Below are positions 45,477 to 56,539 of a stretch of 64,000 bases of DNA, in pieces; position 1 is the first letter of the stretch, and the number at the start of each line of letters is the position of its first letter. The notes under the pieces were generated by a model. The model was not told the DNA's origin, did not search any database, and saw only the letters and a program-made list of their open reading frames with translations. Made by a program: the position numbers and the translations under genes. The DNA comes from Yarrowia lipolytica. Its lineage: Eukaryota > Ascomycota > Dipodascomycetes > Dipodascales. Location of the stretch: contig NC_090770.1 in the NCBI RefSeq assembly GCF_001761485.1, forward strand, positions 1,674,001 through 1,738,000. Reading direction: 5' to 3'.

Positions 45477-47365
45477 TGGAAAGGTGTGGGTTTGATGCAA
45501 TCTTGGATGAAATCGTTAGAAGTACGAATCCGCTACACTTGAAGGTATTGTACTGTACCTGAATAGTAAGGGGGGAGCTCTAGATATGATATTGTACCGT
45601 TTATTCGAGTATTGGCACTCGTATTGCTACTGTCTGATACCGGTACGGTTGAAAAAACTCCAGACCAACTCGATCTTGGCAACAGACGCTACTTTGTTTG
45701 ATGAGAAAAGAGGTCCATAAGTCGTCCCCGAAAGCCGAACACTTTGGAACCAACTCAGTCAATTGGGAATATTCTTTGCTTCAGTTGAATTCCAGCTCAA
45801 ATTCCATCTTTCCACTCATACGTAGCATCCGAATATGAACACTTTGCACAACTGATTCGCAGATTGACGACTGGTGTTCACGGAAAGTCGACACTGGCTT
45901 CTAAGACAATCAGAAAGATGCGTTCCAAACTCGTTCTACCAGACCTCAAAAACCCTTGCTGCTCACTTCTGTAAATTAGAGCTATTGATTCGAGCGCTCT
46001 GTTCTTCCTCCAGGGAGTAGGGTGTCCAACCGACGAGATAGCGTAGTCCTGAATCGAAGCATTGCACCACAAACAAAGGCAAGAACTTGGGGGCTTTGTA
46101 GCAAAGGCCGACTTCATTCAGATGCCATTGAAGCCATTGTACAGGGTAGTTTGTCGTACAGACGTAATTACGATACTGTACTCCACTATATGCCATTGTA
46201 GCTTGATCAGTAATCCTCGCTTGCAACTACTGGTCTCTCCGATTTTTACCGAAATCGACAAGCCCTATTAGACTAGCCTAGTAGTCGTTCAAATCACATT
46301 GGCTTGATGAAAGGAACGCTGGACTACTGTATGTATTGTACTCTTCCGTACATACCATTCAATGGCCAACCACGCACGTGGTAGGGGATTGGATAAAAGA
46401 GCAGGAGTGACCCGGAGCAATTGTTTGTTTTGCAATTGTTGTTTTGCAATTGTTGATTTATTGATGGTTTTGCACGGAGTCATAGTAGATAGCTATTAAC
46501 AGTTGGTGCCATGCACAAGGATGAGTGTTGGTCCAGACCCCAGCTGTCAGCGTATTATCTGCTAGAGATCTGTCGATAGATTATCACGATCACTTATGGT
46601 TTCTTTTCTTGCAACATTTCTCCATAATTAGGCGAACTACCCATGTTGATTCTGTCTTTTCTCTTTCTTTTCTATTACTCTGAAAAAGGCCCAATCACAC
46701 GCGCGCCATTGTCCGTCTCAGCTGTCCCTGATCGTCAGATTATTGATTGTCAATGTCGTTGCTAAGGAGGGGACTGTAATCTATAGTTCGGATTCACACT
46801 ACTCAGCCTATGGCATGGCTGCTGGACACTAGTGCAACGCTACACATGTTTTTGTTTTGTTTTTTGTTTTTTATTTGCAAGTGGCTGCAATGGTCTAAAA
46901 CGGCGAAAAAGCTGCTAGCCATGTTGGGGAAAATGTTGTGAAATGGCCATGGATTGAACATTGATTGAATAACTGTTCGTTGACTTAACAACTATCCTAA
47001 GACAGAACAGCTTCTCATTCGTGGTAAATGTCTGTCCTAAGCAACCTCGTTTCCGTATCTCCACATCTCCGCTCTCCACAACCCCCCAAGAACTCGTATC
47101 CATCTTGGCGGGGACTCCCTGCCAAGAAGAAAATTTCTGCCTTGGGCTTGGCCTATAGATACAAACTCCAGTGGAGATGCCAGGAGTTCTGGTAAGTCCA
47201 GACAAACATACGGACTAATTGTAGAGACAGTGATTGATTAGACAAGAATACACGAGTCGGATTCCGATTGAGAAGGCTTGGCTATTGGTACTGTACGGCC
47301 CTTGGGTTGATTCTTTGTATTAATTAGGTCATTAAATGTTTGATCGTTATTGGTGGTTTTCATGG

Positions 47366-49354
47366 TTAGACAGCCTGGACAACCTTCTCGTTGACCTGCT
47401 TCTTGTCGTCGGAGGATCCGGCAGACTTCTCCTCGAAGCTGTTGGTCACCACGAGTCCAGCGTCGCCGTTCTCCTCGGTGGATCCCTCGTTCTCGTCCAT
47501 CTTTCGCTGCTCGGACGCCCGCTTGATTCGCTGGGCCACGTTGAGGTTGATATCGGCGTTGGTGAGGGCCAGGCAGAACATGATGGCACAGAGAACAAAC
47601 GGTCCGACCAGCAGCGATCGCATGACGGTGTTAAGGGAGGCTCCGATGGCGGCTCGCTGGGGTGTTCCAATCTTGTATCCTAGACCGGCGTAGATGGAAC
47701 TGAAAATGGTCTGGATCTCCTTTTCGGAAAACAGGCCCGTCTCCCGCAGAATCTTGGGGAAGTGGTTTCGGTAGACGGCGGCGGAGATTACGTTGCCCAG
47801 AATGGTGCCGGAGGAGGTGAAGAAGTAGTAGATGGTGATGGCGGCGGCCGAGTCGGACTGCTTGCACACCACCTGGATGTAGACCATAACGGGGATGACC
47901 AGCAGACCAGCACCCACTCCCTCAAACACCTGAGCCAGAATCATGGTGCTGAGGGGCTTTTCAGGCCGTCGGAACTCGTAAGTCAGTCCCATGCCGATGA
48001 AGTAGAGAATGGTGCCCCAGGTCAGCACCGACTTGAGCTTGGCTCTCCATCTCATGAGAGGAGAGAAGACCAGCGTGGTTCCGGTGAGAGCAACAAACAT
48101 GGCCATGTGGATGTTGGTGGCTCGGGCCTGAGGAAGACCCTTGGCCAGCAGCAGCCAGGTCTGGAAGTAGGGATGGTAGATGGCGAACGCCATATTGTAG
48201 AGACCGATGATGCAGCCGGGGACAGTGACAAATCGGTTGTACATGAGCTTGTACTTGAGGAAGGGGTGCTTGGTGAAGAAGAACTCCCACAGAGGGAACA
48301 CCACGTAGAGAAGGAAGGTGCCCACGGTCAGCATGGCAATGTTCTCGCCCAGCTTCCAGTTGTCGGTACCAGTGCAGAAGGAGATGGGCACAAAGAAGAG
48401 AATGAGTCCGGCGCAGAGGAAGACCAGACCGGGAAGATCCATTCGGATGATGCCGGTGACGGTGTTTTTGAACCAGGTTCGGTTGGGATCTCCTCGTCGG
48501 ATTCGCAGTCCCATTCGGTAGGCCTTGATTCGGAAGTAGAGCAGGGTGAAGAGGAAGGGCAGCGAACAGCCGGGCACAATGATGCACCACATGCCCATTC
48601 CCCACTGCCAGGTGGAGTTTTTGAGCACGGCTGCGACCATGGGACCCGAGACCCAGGGGGTGAAGAGGTTGGCGATCAGGGTGATGGTCTGGAAGAATGT
48701 TCGGTCTCGCAGAGTCACCGTGTCGGCAGCAAAAATCTCGTACATCATCTGGATACCAATGTCGCCCACCGAGTAGAAGGCCAGGGCGGCAAAGTAAGTG
48801 ACAATGTTATGGATACCCATGTAGAGACCGGAGCCCACCGCCAGACAGACGACCGAGATGGTCATGGCCTCGAATCGGCCAAAGTTGTCGGCCAACTTAC
48901 CACAGAGAGCTCGGGCAATCAGGAAGATGCACGACTGTACAATCTGCACCGAGGCAAGTGCGCCCATCTGGGAGAATTCGGACGAGGCGTAGACAATGTA
49001 GGAGGAGAAGGAGGAGGACATGATGGTGGAGGCCAGCGACATGAAGATGAGGAAGCACCAGGCCATGATGAGCTGGTTTCGACTCCACACCTTTCGCACA
49101 ATCTCCGAGTGAGTCAGCTGCAAATCTTCCACTTCGTCATTGGGGTCAAATGTCTCGGTGGCCGAGTTGTAGTCGTACTCCGGGGAGAAGAAGAAGGTCA
49201 TGATGGAGCGGGTTTTGGGGGACATGGCTCCAAAGAACTTTTCAGCCTGACGGTCCTTGAAGTCGAACACATACTTTGCGTGTTTGTCCAACTTGTCCAG
49301 AGTGTCCTTGTTCTTGTGCTTGAGCTCCTCGATGTTCATGGTGGTTGTTGGCAT
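47366..49354 (-). CDS. MFS siderophore-iron transporter (ARN/SIT type)
   Basis: 662 residues from the ATG at 49354. The N-terminal 120 residues are charged and cytosolic. About 14 hydrophobic segments follow, starting at LIMAWCFLIFMSLASTIMSS, with the family's conserved SSFSSYIVYASSEF, ARALCGKLADNFGR (loop 2-3 MFS motif), VGDIGIQMMYEIFAADT and ANLFTPWVSGPMV. A polar C-terminal tail ends the protein. These blocks match the ARN/SIT siderophore transporters of fungi, which take up ferric chelates by proton symport. The frame is open to 49444, but a TATATAA box at about 49381-49388 lies inside that extension, so the start is 49354 or 49339 (MNIEELKHKN). A perfect iron-repressor GATA site lies about 350 bp upstream. 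The exact siderophore cannot be told. Confidence 0.9.
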   Translation of the reverse strand: MPTTTMNIEELKHKNKDTLDKLDKHAKYVFDFKDRQAEKFFGAMSPKTRSIMTFFFSPEYDYNSATETFDPNDEVEDLQLTHSEIVRKVWSRNQLIMAWCFLIFMSLASTIMSSSFSSYIVYASSEFSQMGALASVQIVQSCIFLIARALCGKLADNFGRFEAMTISVVCLAVGSGLYMGIHNIVTYFAALAFYSVGDIGIQMMYEIFAADTVTLRDRTFFQTITLIANLFTPWVSGPMVAAVLKNSTWQWGMGMWCIIVPGCSLPFLFTLLYFRIKAYRMGLRIRRGDPNRTWFKNTVTGIIRMDLPGLVFLCAGLILFFVPISFCTGTDNWKLGENIAMLTVGTFLLYVVFPLWEFFFTKHPFLKYKLMYNRFVTVPGCIIGLYNMAFAIYHPYFQTWLLLAKGLPQARATNIHMAMFVALTGTTLVFSPLMRWRAKLKSVLTWGTILYFIGMGLTYEFRRPEKPLSTMILAQVFEGVGAGLLVIPVMVYIQVVCKQSDSAAAITIYYFFTSSGTILGNVISAAVYRNHFPKILRETGLFSEKEIQTIFSSIYAGLGYKIGTPQRAAIGASLNTVMRSLLVGPFVLCAIMFCLALTNADINLNVAQRIKRASEQRKMDENEGSTEENGDAGLVVTNSFEEKSAGSSDDKKQVNEKVVQAV

Positions 49355-50745
49355 CGCAAACGGTGGGACGAGTCCGTTCTTTATATATCGTCCAACGTCC
49401 GCTCCATCAACACACAATGACACTCCAACCCGTGCCCTCGCCATGTCCCAGGTTGCATTTAGGCGACTCCCGGGCTTGCATTAGGGCGCGTTAGATGGGT
49501 TTCAAGCGCTGAGGTTAGCCCCACAGGGGATAGGCAGCAGCATCTATAGCGCGGAGCCTAGCTCAGGTTTATTCTCGTTCAATGACCCCAATGCGGGCAT
49601 CGACTGGAATCGCACTGTAGTCGGTGCTTCTGAGTCCTCAGCCGTCCTGCGAGTCCTCAGCCGTCTGATCAGCGGGCGGATCTGCCATCTGTGCAGTCTT
49701 ATCTGATGCGATAATCGGAGAGAGGGCTTGGCTGAAGCACCCGATCGACAGATGGAACGCTGCCAAGAGCCGACGAGTCGCTTGGTCCCACGAGGGGAGG
49801 CTTGAGCAGCAGACAAGGACTCTCGGCACCGCCAAACGCCAGTTATGTCCATGGCGTTAAGCAGCTTGGCAAATCAGAGTTTGTCAATCTCTAAAAAAAC
49901 TCTTAGAAAAATATTAAATAAGAAAAAAAAAACGCATGATAATCTCCAGAACACAGCTCCACCAATCTCCACGTCCCACCCTTGCTACGCTAGCTAGAGG
50001 TGTTGGCTTCCACCCGGTTTAAACTGGTCTTTTTTTAGAGCATCTTTCGTCCAGAACAAACCCTGGCGCTTCATACGGCTCACCAACACACGCACGCTCC
50101 AGCTATGCCTCACTGGTCTGTGTTTCACGCGAATCTATGATAACTTGGTGAGGAGTAGATGGTCCAGGCCAGACTGGAGTGGGAGCCACGATCGTTGGTT
50201 CCTTCACACGCCCATAATTATCGTCGCTATTAGTGTGTGTTTTTTCCACCCAGACAACCGAAACTCGAAATGCGACATTTATGAAAAACTTGCAGATGCG
50301 ATTGATTACAGGATCAGATTAAAAACCAATCTAGAGCTGCAACGTACCGCCGAACCCAACCCGCGTCAAAGGACGGCCGTACGTCTGTACTGTAGTCTTT
50401 CTTTCTGTCCAATGACCCGGATCGGAGGGCTTCATGCTGTGCGGGTTTGCTCGTACAATGGTTAGACTCTCGTATAGCAAACCTCCTAAACCGCCCTTGA
50501 AACTGTTGGGCGGCTTGCAACTTGCGGCTTGCCGGATTAAAAGCCTGGGCGCCGGTACACAGGGCCACTGCAACAGCCATGCTACGCAGAGGACACTACG
50601 GCGTCTGGCTCCGATATGTACACTACTGTACACTACTGTACTGAATCCTTGGCAGGCAGTAGTGCCATACAAGTAGAGTTAGTGATATTATTAAGAGTTA
50701 CAAACATGTGTGGAGGGAAACAAGTGGCATGGACACATACCTCTG
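49355..50745. other. MFS transporter promoter and 3' flank of the ABC gene
   Basis: No other gene. On the minus strand it has the TATA box (about 49381), the GATA site (49699-49707), more GATAA words (about 49710 and 50140), and a good acceptor-like GGCTAACCTCAG ending at about 49510. Together with a GTGAGC near 50080 this could be a 5' UTR intron; that is only a possibility. Confidence 0.5.
49699..49707 (-). promoter_or_regulatory. Iron-repressor GATA site (ATCWGATAA type)
   Basis: The minus strand reads ATCAGATAA, a full match to the extended GATA site bound by fungal iron repressors of the Fep1/SreA/Sfu1 type. It is about 350 bp upstream of a siderophore transporter, the classic target of such repressors. 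Site and spacing are seen; binding is inferred. Confidence 0.6.
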
Positions 50746-53700
50746 TCACATTTTGATTCCTGAAGCGTCGCAAAGATGGCGGAACATGCCCCCGTCCTGT
50801 CGGAACAGCTCCTGGGGACTGCCGTACTGCAGCATCTCGCCGTCTTCCAGCACCAGAATCCGGTCGTAGTTGACAATGGTCCGTAGTCGGTGAGCAATGC
50901 ACAGAATGGTGCAGTGGCTAAATTCCTGCGAAATAGTCTGTTGCACGAGAGCATCTGTCTGGTAGTCGACATTAGATGTAGCTTCGTCCAGCACCAAAAT
51001 CTGCGAGTTGCGAAGCAAAGCACGAGCCAGAGTCAGCAGTTGCCGCTCGCCAAGAGAAAAATTGGTACCATCAGAGTCCACCTTGGTGTCAAGAGCCACA
51101 GTCAGCCCACTTCGCTGCAGACAAGACCACATTTCTGCATCGGTGTGTTCTCCTAGAGGATCCAGATTAGATCGCACGGTTCCACCAAACAAGACACTCT
51201 CCTGGGGGATGATGGAGAGTCCCTTTCGGAGCTGCTCGAGACTCATGGAAGCAATATCCACTCCATCAATAGAAATCTTGCCGGTTTCCAGCTCGACGAT
51301 CCGAAACAGAGACTGCAAAATGGTACTTTTTCCGGCTCCAGTTCGGCCACAAATCCCAATCTTGTGTCCAGGCTCAAACGTGACCGTCAGGTTCTTGAGA
51401 ACCAGCGACAACTCGGGTCGGTATTTCAGAGACACATTGTCAAACTCGATCTTTCCCACCGAAGGAGTGCTGGGGGAAGCTGTGACGGTCTTGGAAGAGC
51501 CCTCGGACGTGATGGTGTGGTAATGGAGGATCCGCTCTGCGGCATTCATGCAGTTTTCGAGCTCGGAAAAGCCCTGGGCCATCATGGAGAGGTTCTCTGG
51601 AATGGACGCAGCCTGAGAAACAATCAGACCCATGTTGGACGGTGTCAGATGAAAAACTCCAACAGCACACAGAATCGTACAGATAAGAACCACAAGAGAT
51701 CCCATGGCATCGAGACGAAGCGACAACCACCGCTGGTTGGCAGCCACAATAAAATAGGCCGAGTTCATAATGTCTAGTGTACCATGGAGCCGAGAAACAA
51801 TCTTGGATTGAGCCCCGTACATGACAATAACTGACATGCCGGAAATGCTCTCACTGAAGACTGACAGCATGGCCGATCGCTCCAACGAGTCGATTCGTTT
51901 TACCTCCCGAGCAGTCTGACGGTAGTAGGACAAACAGACGACAAAAACAACAATGATAGGAGCCAGAACAAGAGCCGTGTAGGGTACAAACACAATGGTC
52001 ATGGCAAACGAGCCCACAAACTCGGTCAGAGAGAAGAAGAGCATTCGGTACCGCATACCCACCTCGTTATCCAAACTGTCTGTGTCTCTGGTGAACCGGT
52101 TGAGAATTCGGCCCATGGGAGTTGTATCGAAAAAGGCAACGGGGGCTCGAATTATGGTCTCGATGGCTAGATTGTGCATGTTCTCGATCGAGCGAGTACC
52201 CAGGACCTGAGAGGCCATGATGAAACACGTGAGCAGAAGCAAGAGAACCATTCCGAGCATGATGTAGATTCCCATGTAGAACCCCTTTGTAGTGAGGAAC
52301 CGATCAGCTGTCCAGAAAGAGAGCCAAACCGAGGCAAAGATGGTCAGAAATGCCACAAGAAGCATCAGAAACGCACATAGAACAATCAGGGCAATACTGA
52401 GAGCCTTGTTCTTGTTGCTGAACAAAATATATCGCTTGTAGACGCCAAAACCAACCGAGTCTCGGACCCGTTCCTCTTCGGCCATCATGTTTGCCGAAAT
52501 AGAAGACTCCATGGACACCCTAGATGTTCTCTTGGTAGCCGGAGCGAACTCGATTTTCTCAGGGACCTCGACAAGTTCGACAAGTTCATGTTTCACCTCA
52601 TTATCGTCCTCCATCTCAATCTCACCGCGAACAGCACCGGCTTCAATGAGAGCTCTAAATTGAGGAAGACGGTCAGACAGCTCTGCAACTGTACCCTGAT
52701 GGATCTTGGCATGGTTGTCATAGGACTGAGCATCCGGTTTCTCCATGAAGATGACATGATCAGCTCGTTCAACAATTCCAACTTGGTGAGTTGCCAGCAC
52801 TCGAGTAGAATCCTTCAGATAACCATCAATGCACTGATCAATCATAGCCTGGCCGACTCGGGCGTCAACAGCTGAGAGAACATCGTCCATAATGAGAATG
52901 TCGGGTTTGCCATAGACAGCTCGAGCGAGGTTGATTCGGGCCTTTTGGCCGCCCGATACCGTGATTCCTCGCTCTCCAATCATGGTCTTGTCTCCGTGCT
53001 CCATATGGTCGAGGTCAGAAGCCAGCTGACAGACTTTCAGAACGTGTCTGTACTTGTCGGCATCGAATTCTCGTCCAAAAACAATGTTTTCACGAATAGA
53101 TGCGTTCTGAATCCAGGGCTCTAGGCATCCAATCCAGTTGGAAGACGAGAAAGACAATGAGCCGTCGGTCATGAGCATGAGGTTGGTGAGTGCAGACAAA
53201 AGAGACGTCTTGCCCGATCCAATACCACCGACAACAACAGTGAGTGAGCCTGGTTTGAGGGCAAGATTGAGGTTGTTCAGAGTCAAAGAAACATCGGCTT
53301 CAGGCTCGTCGTCCGAAGATTGAATGTCATTGGACTCAAAGAAGGAGAACTTGGAGGAGATGGAAGACTTTCGAGAGGACTTGGCCGACGACTTGCCTGA
53401 AAGAACCGACTTTCCGGACCGCAGAGTCTTGATGGACTTTATTGAGCGGGTTTCGGACTTTTCTGTGGGCTTGTGACTCTGTTTCTCCTCTGAAAAGAAC
53501 TCCATGGGCTCATCCTGGGGCCATTCGAAGCATCCGTCTTGAACAAGAATGCTTTCAGGCTGCTCAGTGTTGATAGCAATGTTCGAGACACCCTCTTCGG
53601 CGTTCAGAAACTCGTGGATACGTCGCAGAGACATTCTGGCATCTCCTACATACTGCATAGCCATGGGCAATTGGATCAGCGCAGGTAGAAGCAGGTTGAA

Positions 53701-55295
53701 CAGGGTCAGAGAGGAGAAGATCTTGGCAGGGTCAGTTTCGTTGCCAATACTGGAGTAAGTGATGAAGGACAGGGCACCAGCAATGGTGGGCAAGCTTTCA
53801 AACATTCCAAACGAGATACCCCGGATAGAGCCCATTCTAATGTATCCATTGGCTTCTTCTCTTCTTGCCACCTGAATTTTCTGCAGAGTAGGAATCTCCC
53901 AGCCGTAGTACTTGATGATTCGAATGTTCTGAAGAGCGTCACGGATCAGGGTCACTCGCTTGTCGGTCCATTTGATGATTCGACGTCTCATTTTCATCGT
54001 GTAGCTTGTGATGTAAGCCACGGATACAATGAAGAGCATCATGGTGGCGACACCGACAAGGGCTGATTCGTGGAGATTGACACAAAGCACGGCAATTGAG
54101 CATGCCGTGGTGATGGGGAACGCGGTGATCTGGTGGACGAATTGGCAGGCAAAGTCGACTCTGTGGGCGTCGAGGGCTGCCAGGTTGGTGATTTTTCCTG
54201 GCGGGTGGATCTTTCGGGCGGAGATGCTGAGTTTGGTGGACTTTTTGAAAATGGTGCCAATGAGTGCGGCTCGGGATTTGGCGCCGACCATCTGGGCGGC
54301 ATAGAACGAGTGGTTGAAGAAGAAGGTGACGCCCACCGCCAGCAGGAACATGCCGATGGAGGACCCGATGCCGGTTCCCATGGGGTAGTTTCGGTCGTAG
54401 TATCGGCGCTCAATGTAGTTGATAAGTTCTTTGGAGACGAGGGCGCTTGCCACAGCGCAGAGTTCCCGCAGGATGGTCATCAGTGCCGCGAACCAAAACT
54501 GCACCAGAAACGTGTCGTTCAGCGCCATCACTAGGGGTCTGCTGGACTTGTTGAGAGCAGCAATGGCCTGTTGGCGAATGTGGTCGTCATGGTGGTCGGG
54601 ATCGGCCGGGTCGTCGTTGTCGTAGTGGATTCCGGGATAGATGGACGTTTTTGTGGTGGTTGGTTTTTTGGACTTTTTCAGCTTGGCGATCTTGCGCTCG
54701 AGAAGCTGGTTGTAGCGGAAGTCGAGACGCTCTTCGAGTCTGGCTTGTAGTTTTGCCACCTGTTGGTTGTCAGCCACGCTCCACAGGTCATTTTTTTCGA
54801 TATGTCGGAGGTATCCGGTCTGGGTTAGTTGCTGTGATAAGGCAGCGATAACGAAAAACTGGGAGATGAAAGGTAAAAGAAAGATGAAAAAATTGAAAAA
54901 AAAAAAAATTGAAAAAATTGAAAAAAAATTGAAAAAATTGAAAAAAAATTGAAAAAACATGAAAAAAATTGAAGGAAAATTGTGGTAATCAGAACATTGT
55001 AAATGATTCAAAACTGCGATTAATTCAGAATTGCGATTAATTGGAGAATGGTGATAATGACCCTGCAAGAAATGCCACGATGAAATACTGTTTCATTGAT
55101 AACCACTGAATAACGATCTACAGTCCAGTTTCCCGCTTGGTGTGAATATCTCCTCATACTCACCTTAAGAAGAGGACTTAACCATGTCCAAGTTGCTCTG
55201 GAAAACCAATTGGCCTGGTGCTCGGCACTGGGCTGCTTTTCAGAGGGGATTTCGGGGACTTTGCTAAAGGGTGCAAGCCAGTGGATTGTTCTCAT
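50746..55295 (-). CDS. YOR1-type ABCC (MRP-subfamily) ABC transporter
   Basis: Two exons, 55295-55164 and 54819-50746, with a 344-bp intron (donor GTGAGT, acceptor ACTAACCCAG). The product is 1401 residues. Exon 1 supplies MRTIHWLAPFSKVPEIPS and joins as SPLLKTGYLRHIEKND, the N-terminal signature of Yor1-like full transporters (FSRATWTWLSPLLK). Two TM domains alternate with two nucleotide-binding domains. NBD1: Walker A GGIGSGKTS (about residue 575), signature VSGGQKARINLARA, Walker B ILIMDDVLSAVD. NBD2: Walker A GRTGAGKST (about 1202), LGERQLLTLARA, Walker B ILVLDEATSNVD. NBD1 carries Asp where the catalytic Glu sits, and NBD2 keeps Glu, the asymmetry usual for ABCC proteins. No TMD0 is present. 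Yor1 exports oligomycin and other organic anions from the plasma membrane. A TATATATA lies about 40 bp upstream of the ATG. Confidence 0.92.
54820..55163 (-). other. ABC-transporter intron with T-rich low-complexity core
   Basis: 344 bp. Its centre (about 54888-54985) is a repeat of AAAAAATTG units on the plus strand. This makes a chance Phe-rich frame on the coding strand that could be mistaken for a membrane segment. Confidence 0.9.
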
Positions 55296-56485
55296 TCGAT
55301 AGACGCGTGCCGTCTGGCCCAGGGAACACGGGTCTATATATACATGCGACCCTTGAGCTAGTCGACCACTGCAGCCAGCGTCAGAGGGCCTAGATGACCC
55401 TGGTGAGCTATAGCACGGCTCAGCTAATGCACCATGACAGCCACGCACATCTGGTGGGGTGGAGGAAGGAGTCCGAAGGGTGGAGAAACAACAGCCAAAA
55501 GGACCACAAACCGGACCCAAGCTGAAGTGAACGTCGACCCGTTTCTTTTTTGTGTCTCATCTCTATCTCAGTAGCAGCTGGTTGCATGTCTTACGGTCTT
55601 TTCGGACCCCGACCACTCCCGTCTTTGTCCCTTGCACTAACCCGGCGCCTAGCCCTTTTGACAGGATACGACAAGCGAGCCTTGGCGATCTTGGCTCGAC
55701 GGAGTGAGTGACTTACAAGGTCCATTCGACGCCTCTTTTGCCGTTCAAGGGGTTGTTTCTCCTCGAAAATGTCTCCATTCCGTCTCGCCGTCTCTCTGAT
55801 CAATCTGATACCACTGCTGAGAGGCGCTAAAACGACGCTATGATCGTCACCACAGCCTTTCATTGGTCTGGGGTCTCAAAGTGTAAGTTGATAACTGACT
55901 GTTATCAACGGACACCGAGCTGTCGACCCCGTATAGCGAGTAGAGAACGTACGTGTAGAGTACTGTTCACTCGTACTCGTGCTGTACCCGAGTCTGTCTG
56001 CCAGTACATACATTATTCCATAAACCAACAAACGCCATCGTAGAAATACATAATGGGTGATTGGTACTCCAGATTTAGCACCGACTTATGCTCACACTAC
56101 TGAACTAACTTGTACCATCCATGGTCTTCTTCGAAGCATGGCTCCTTCCTTTCGGAACAAAGTCTCCGTAGATTGCTATCCGGACATCAGATAATCCTGC
56201 CCGAGACAGCCGAGCGACAAAGGCGAAACTAGTTGAAAAGCACTCGACGGAAAACAAACTACGTTTTAAACCCTGGCTAGCGATATGCATAACACTTTTT
56301 TAATACCACTTATTGGCATCGTCTGCCACCAAGGTACTTACGAGACGGTTCCATGCGTACGTGTTGCGCCGACTAAAGGTCCGGATAAGTTTTGGATGTT
56401 GGGAGAGTTCCCAAGTAATATATAATATATAAATATACTGTATATAAAAAATATATAAAATATATAAAAAACCTGGGCTCTTAGC
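55296..56485. other. ABC gene upstream region
   Basis: No credible gene in 1.2 kb. TATATATA lies at about 55332. AT-rich tandem TATATAAA words lie at about 56420-56470, just before the tRNA remnant. Confidence 0.5.
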
Positions 56486-56510
56486 GTGAGTTCAAATCTC
56501 ACGTATGTCA
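56486..56510 (+). pseudogene. tRNA 3' half (T arm, acceptor strand, terminator)
   Basis: T stem GTGAG/CTCAC with loop TTCAAAT, then GTATGTC and A, then T5. The 15 bases before it resemble a class II variable arm. No D arm, anticodon arm or matching GACATAC strand lies upstream; AT-rich DNA is there instead. It looks like the end of a Leu- or Ser-type tRNA cut off on its 5' side. Confidence 0.45.
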
Positions 56511-56539
56511 TTTTTAATACATTTAGCAGTGAGTACAGT

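Larger units (their letters stand above)
44233..47365. other. CHC1 upstream region and gene-poor DNA up to the MFS transporter
   Basis: 3.1 kb without a credible gene. It holds four TTAGGG words (about 44340, 44488, 44549, 45050), GCGAGT repeats (45183-45214), a 16-bp GTACGAGTATGAGTGA repeat (about 45422-45476), an AT-rich stretch with repeated CAATTTAAC words (about 44600-44700) and GTAC words. Confidence 0.55.
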
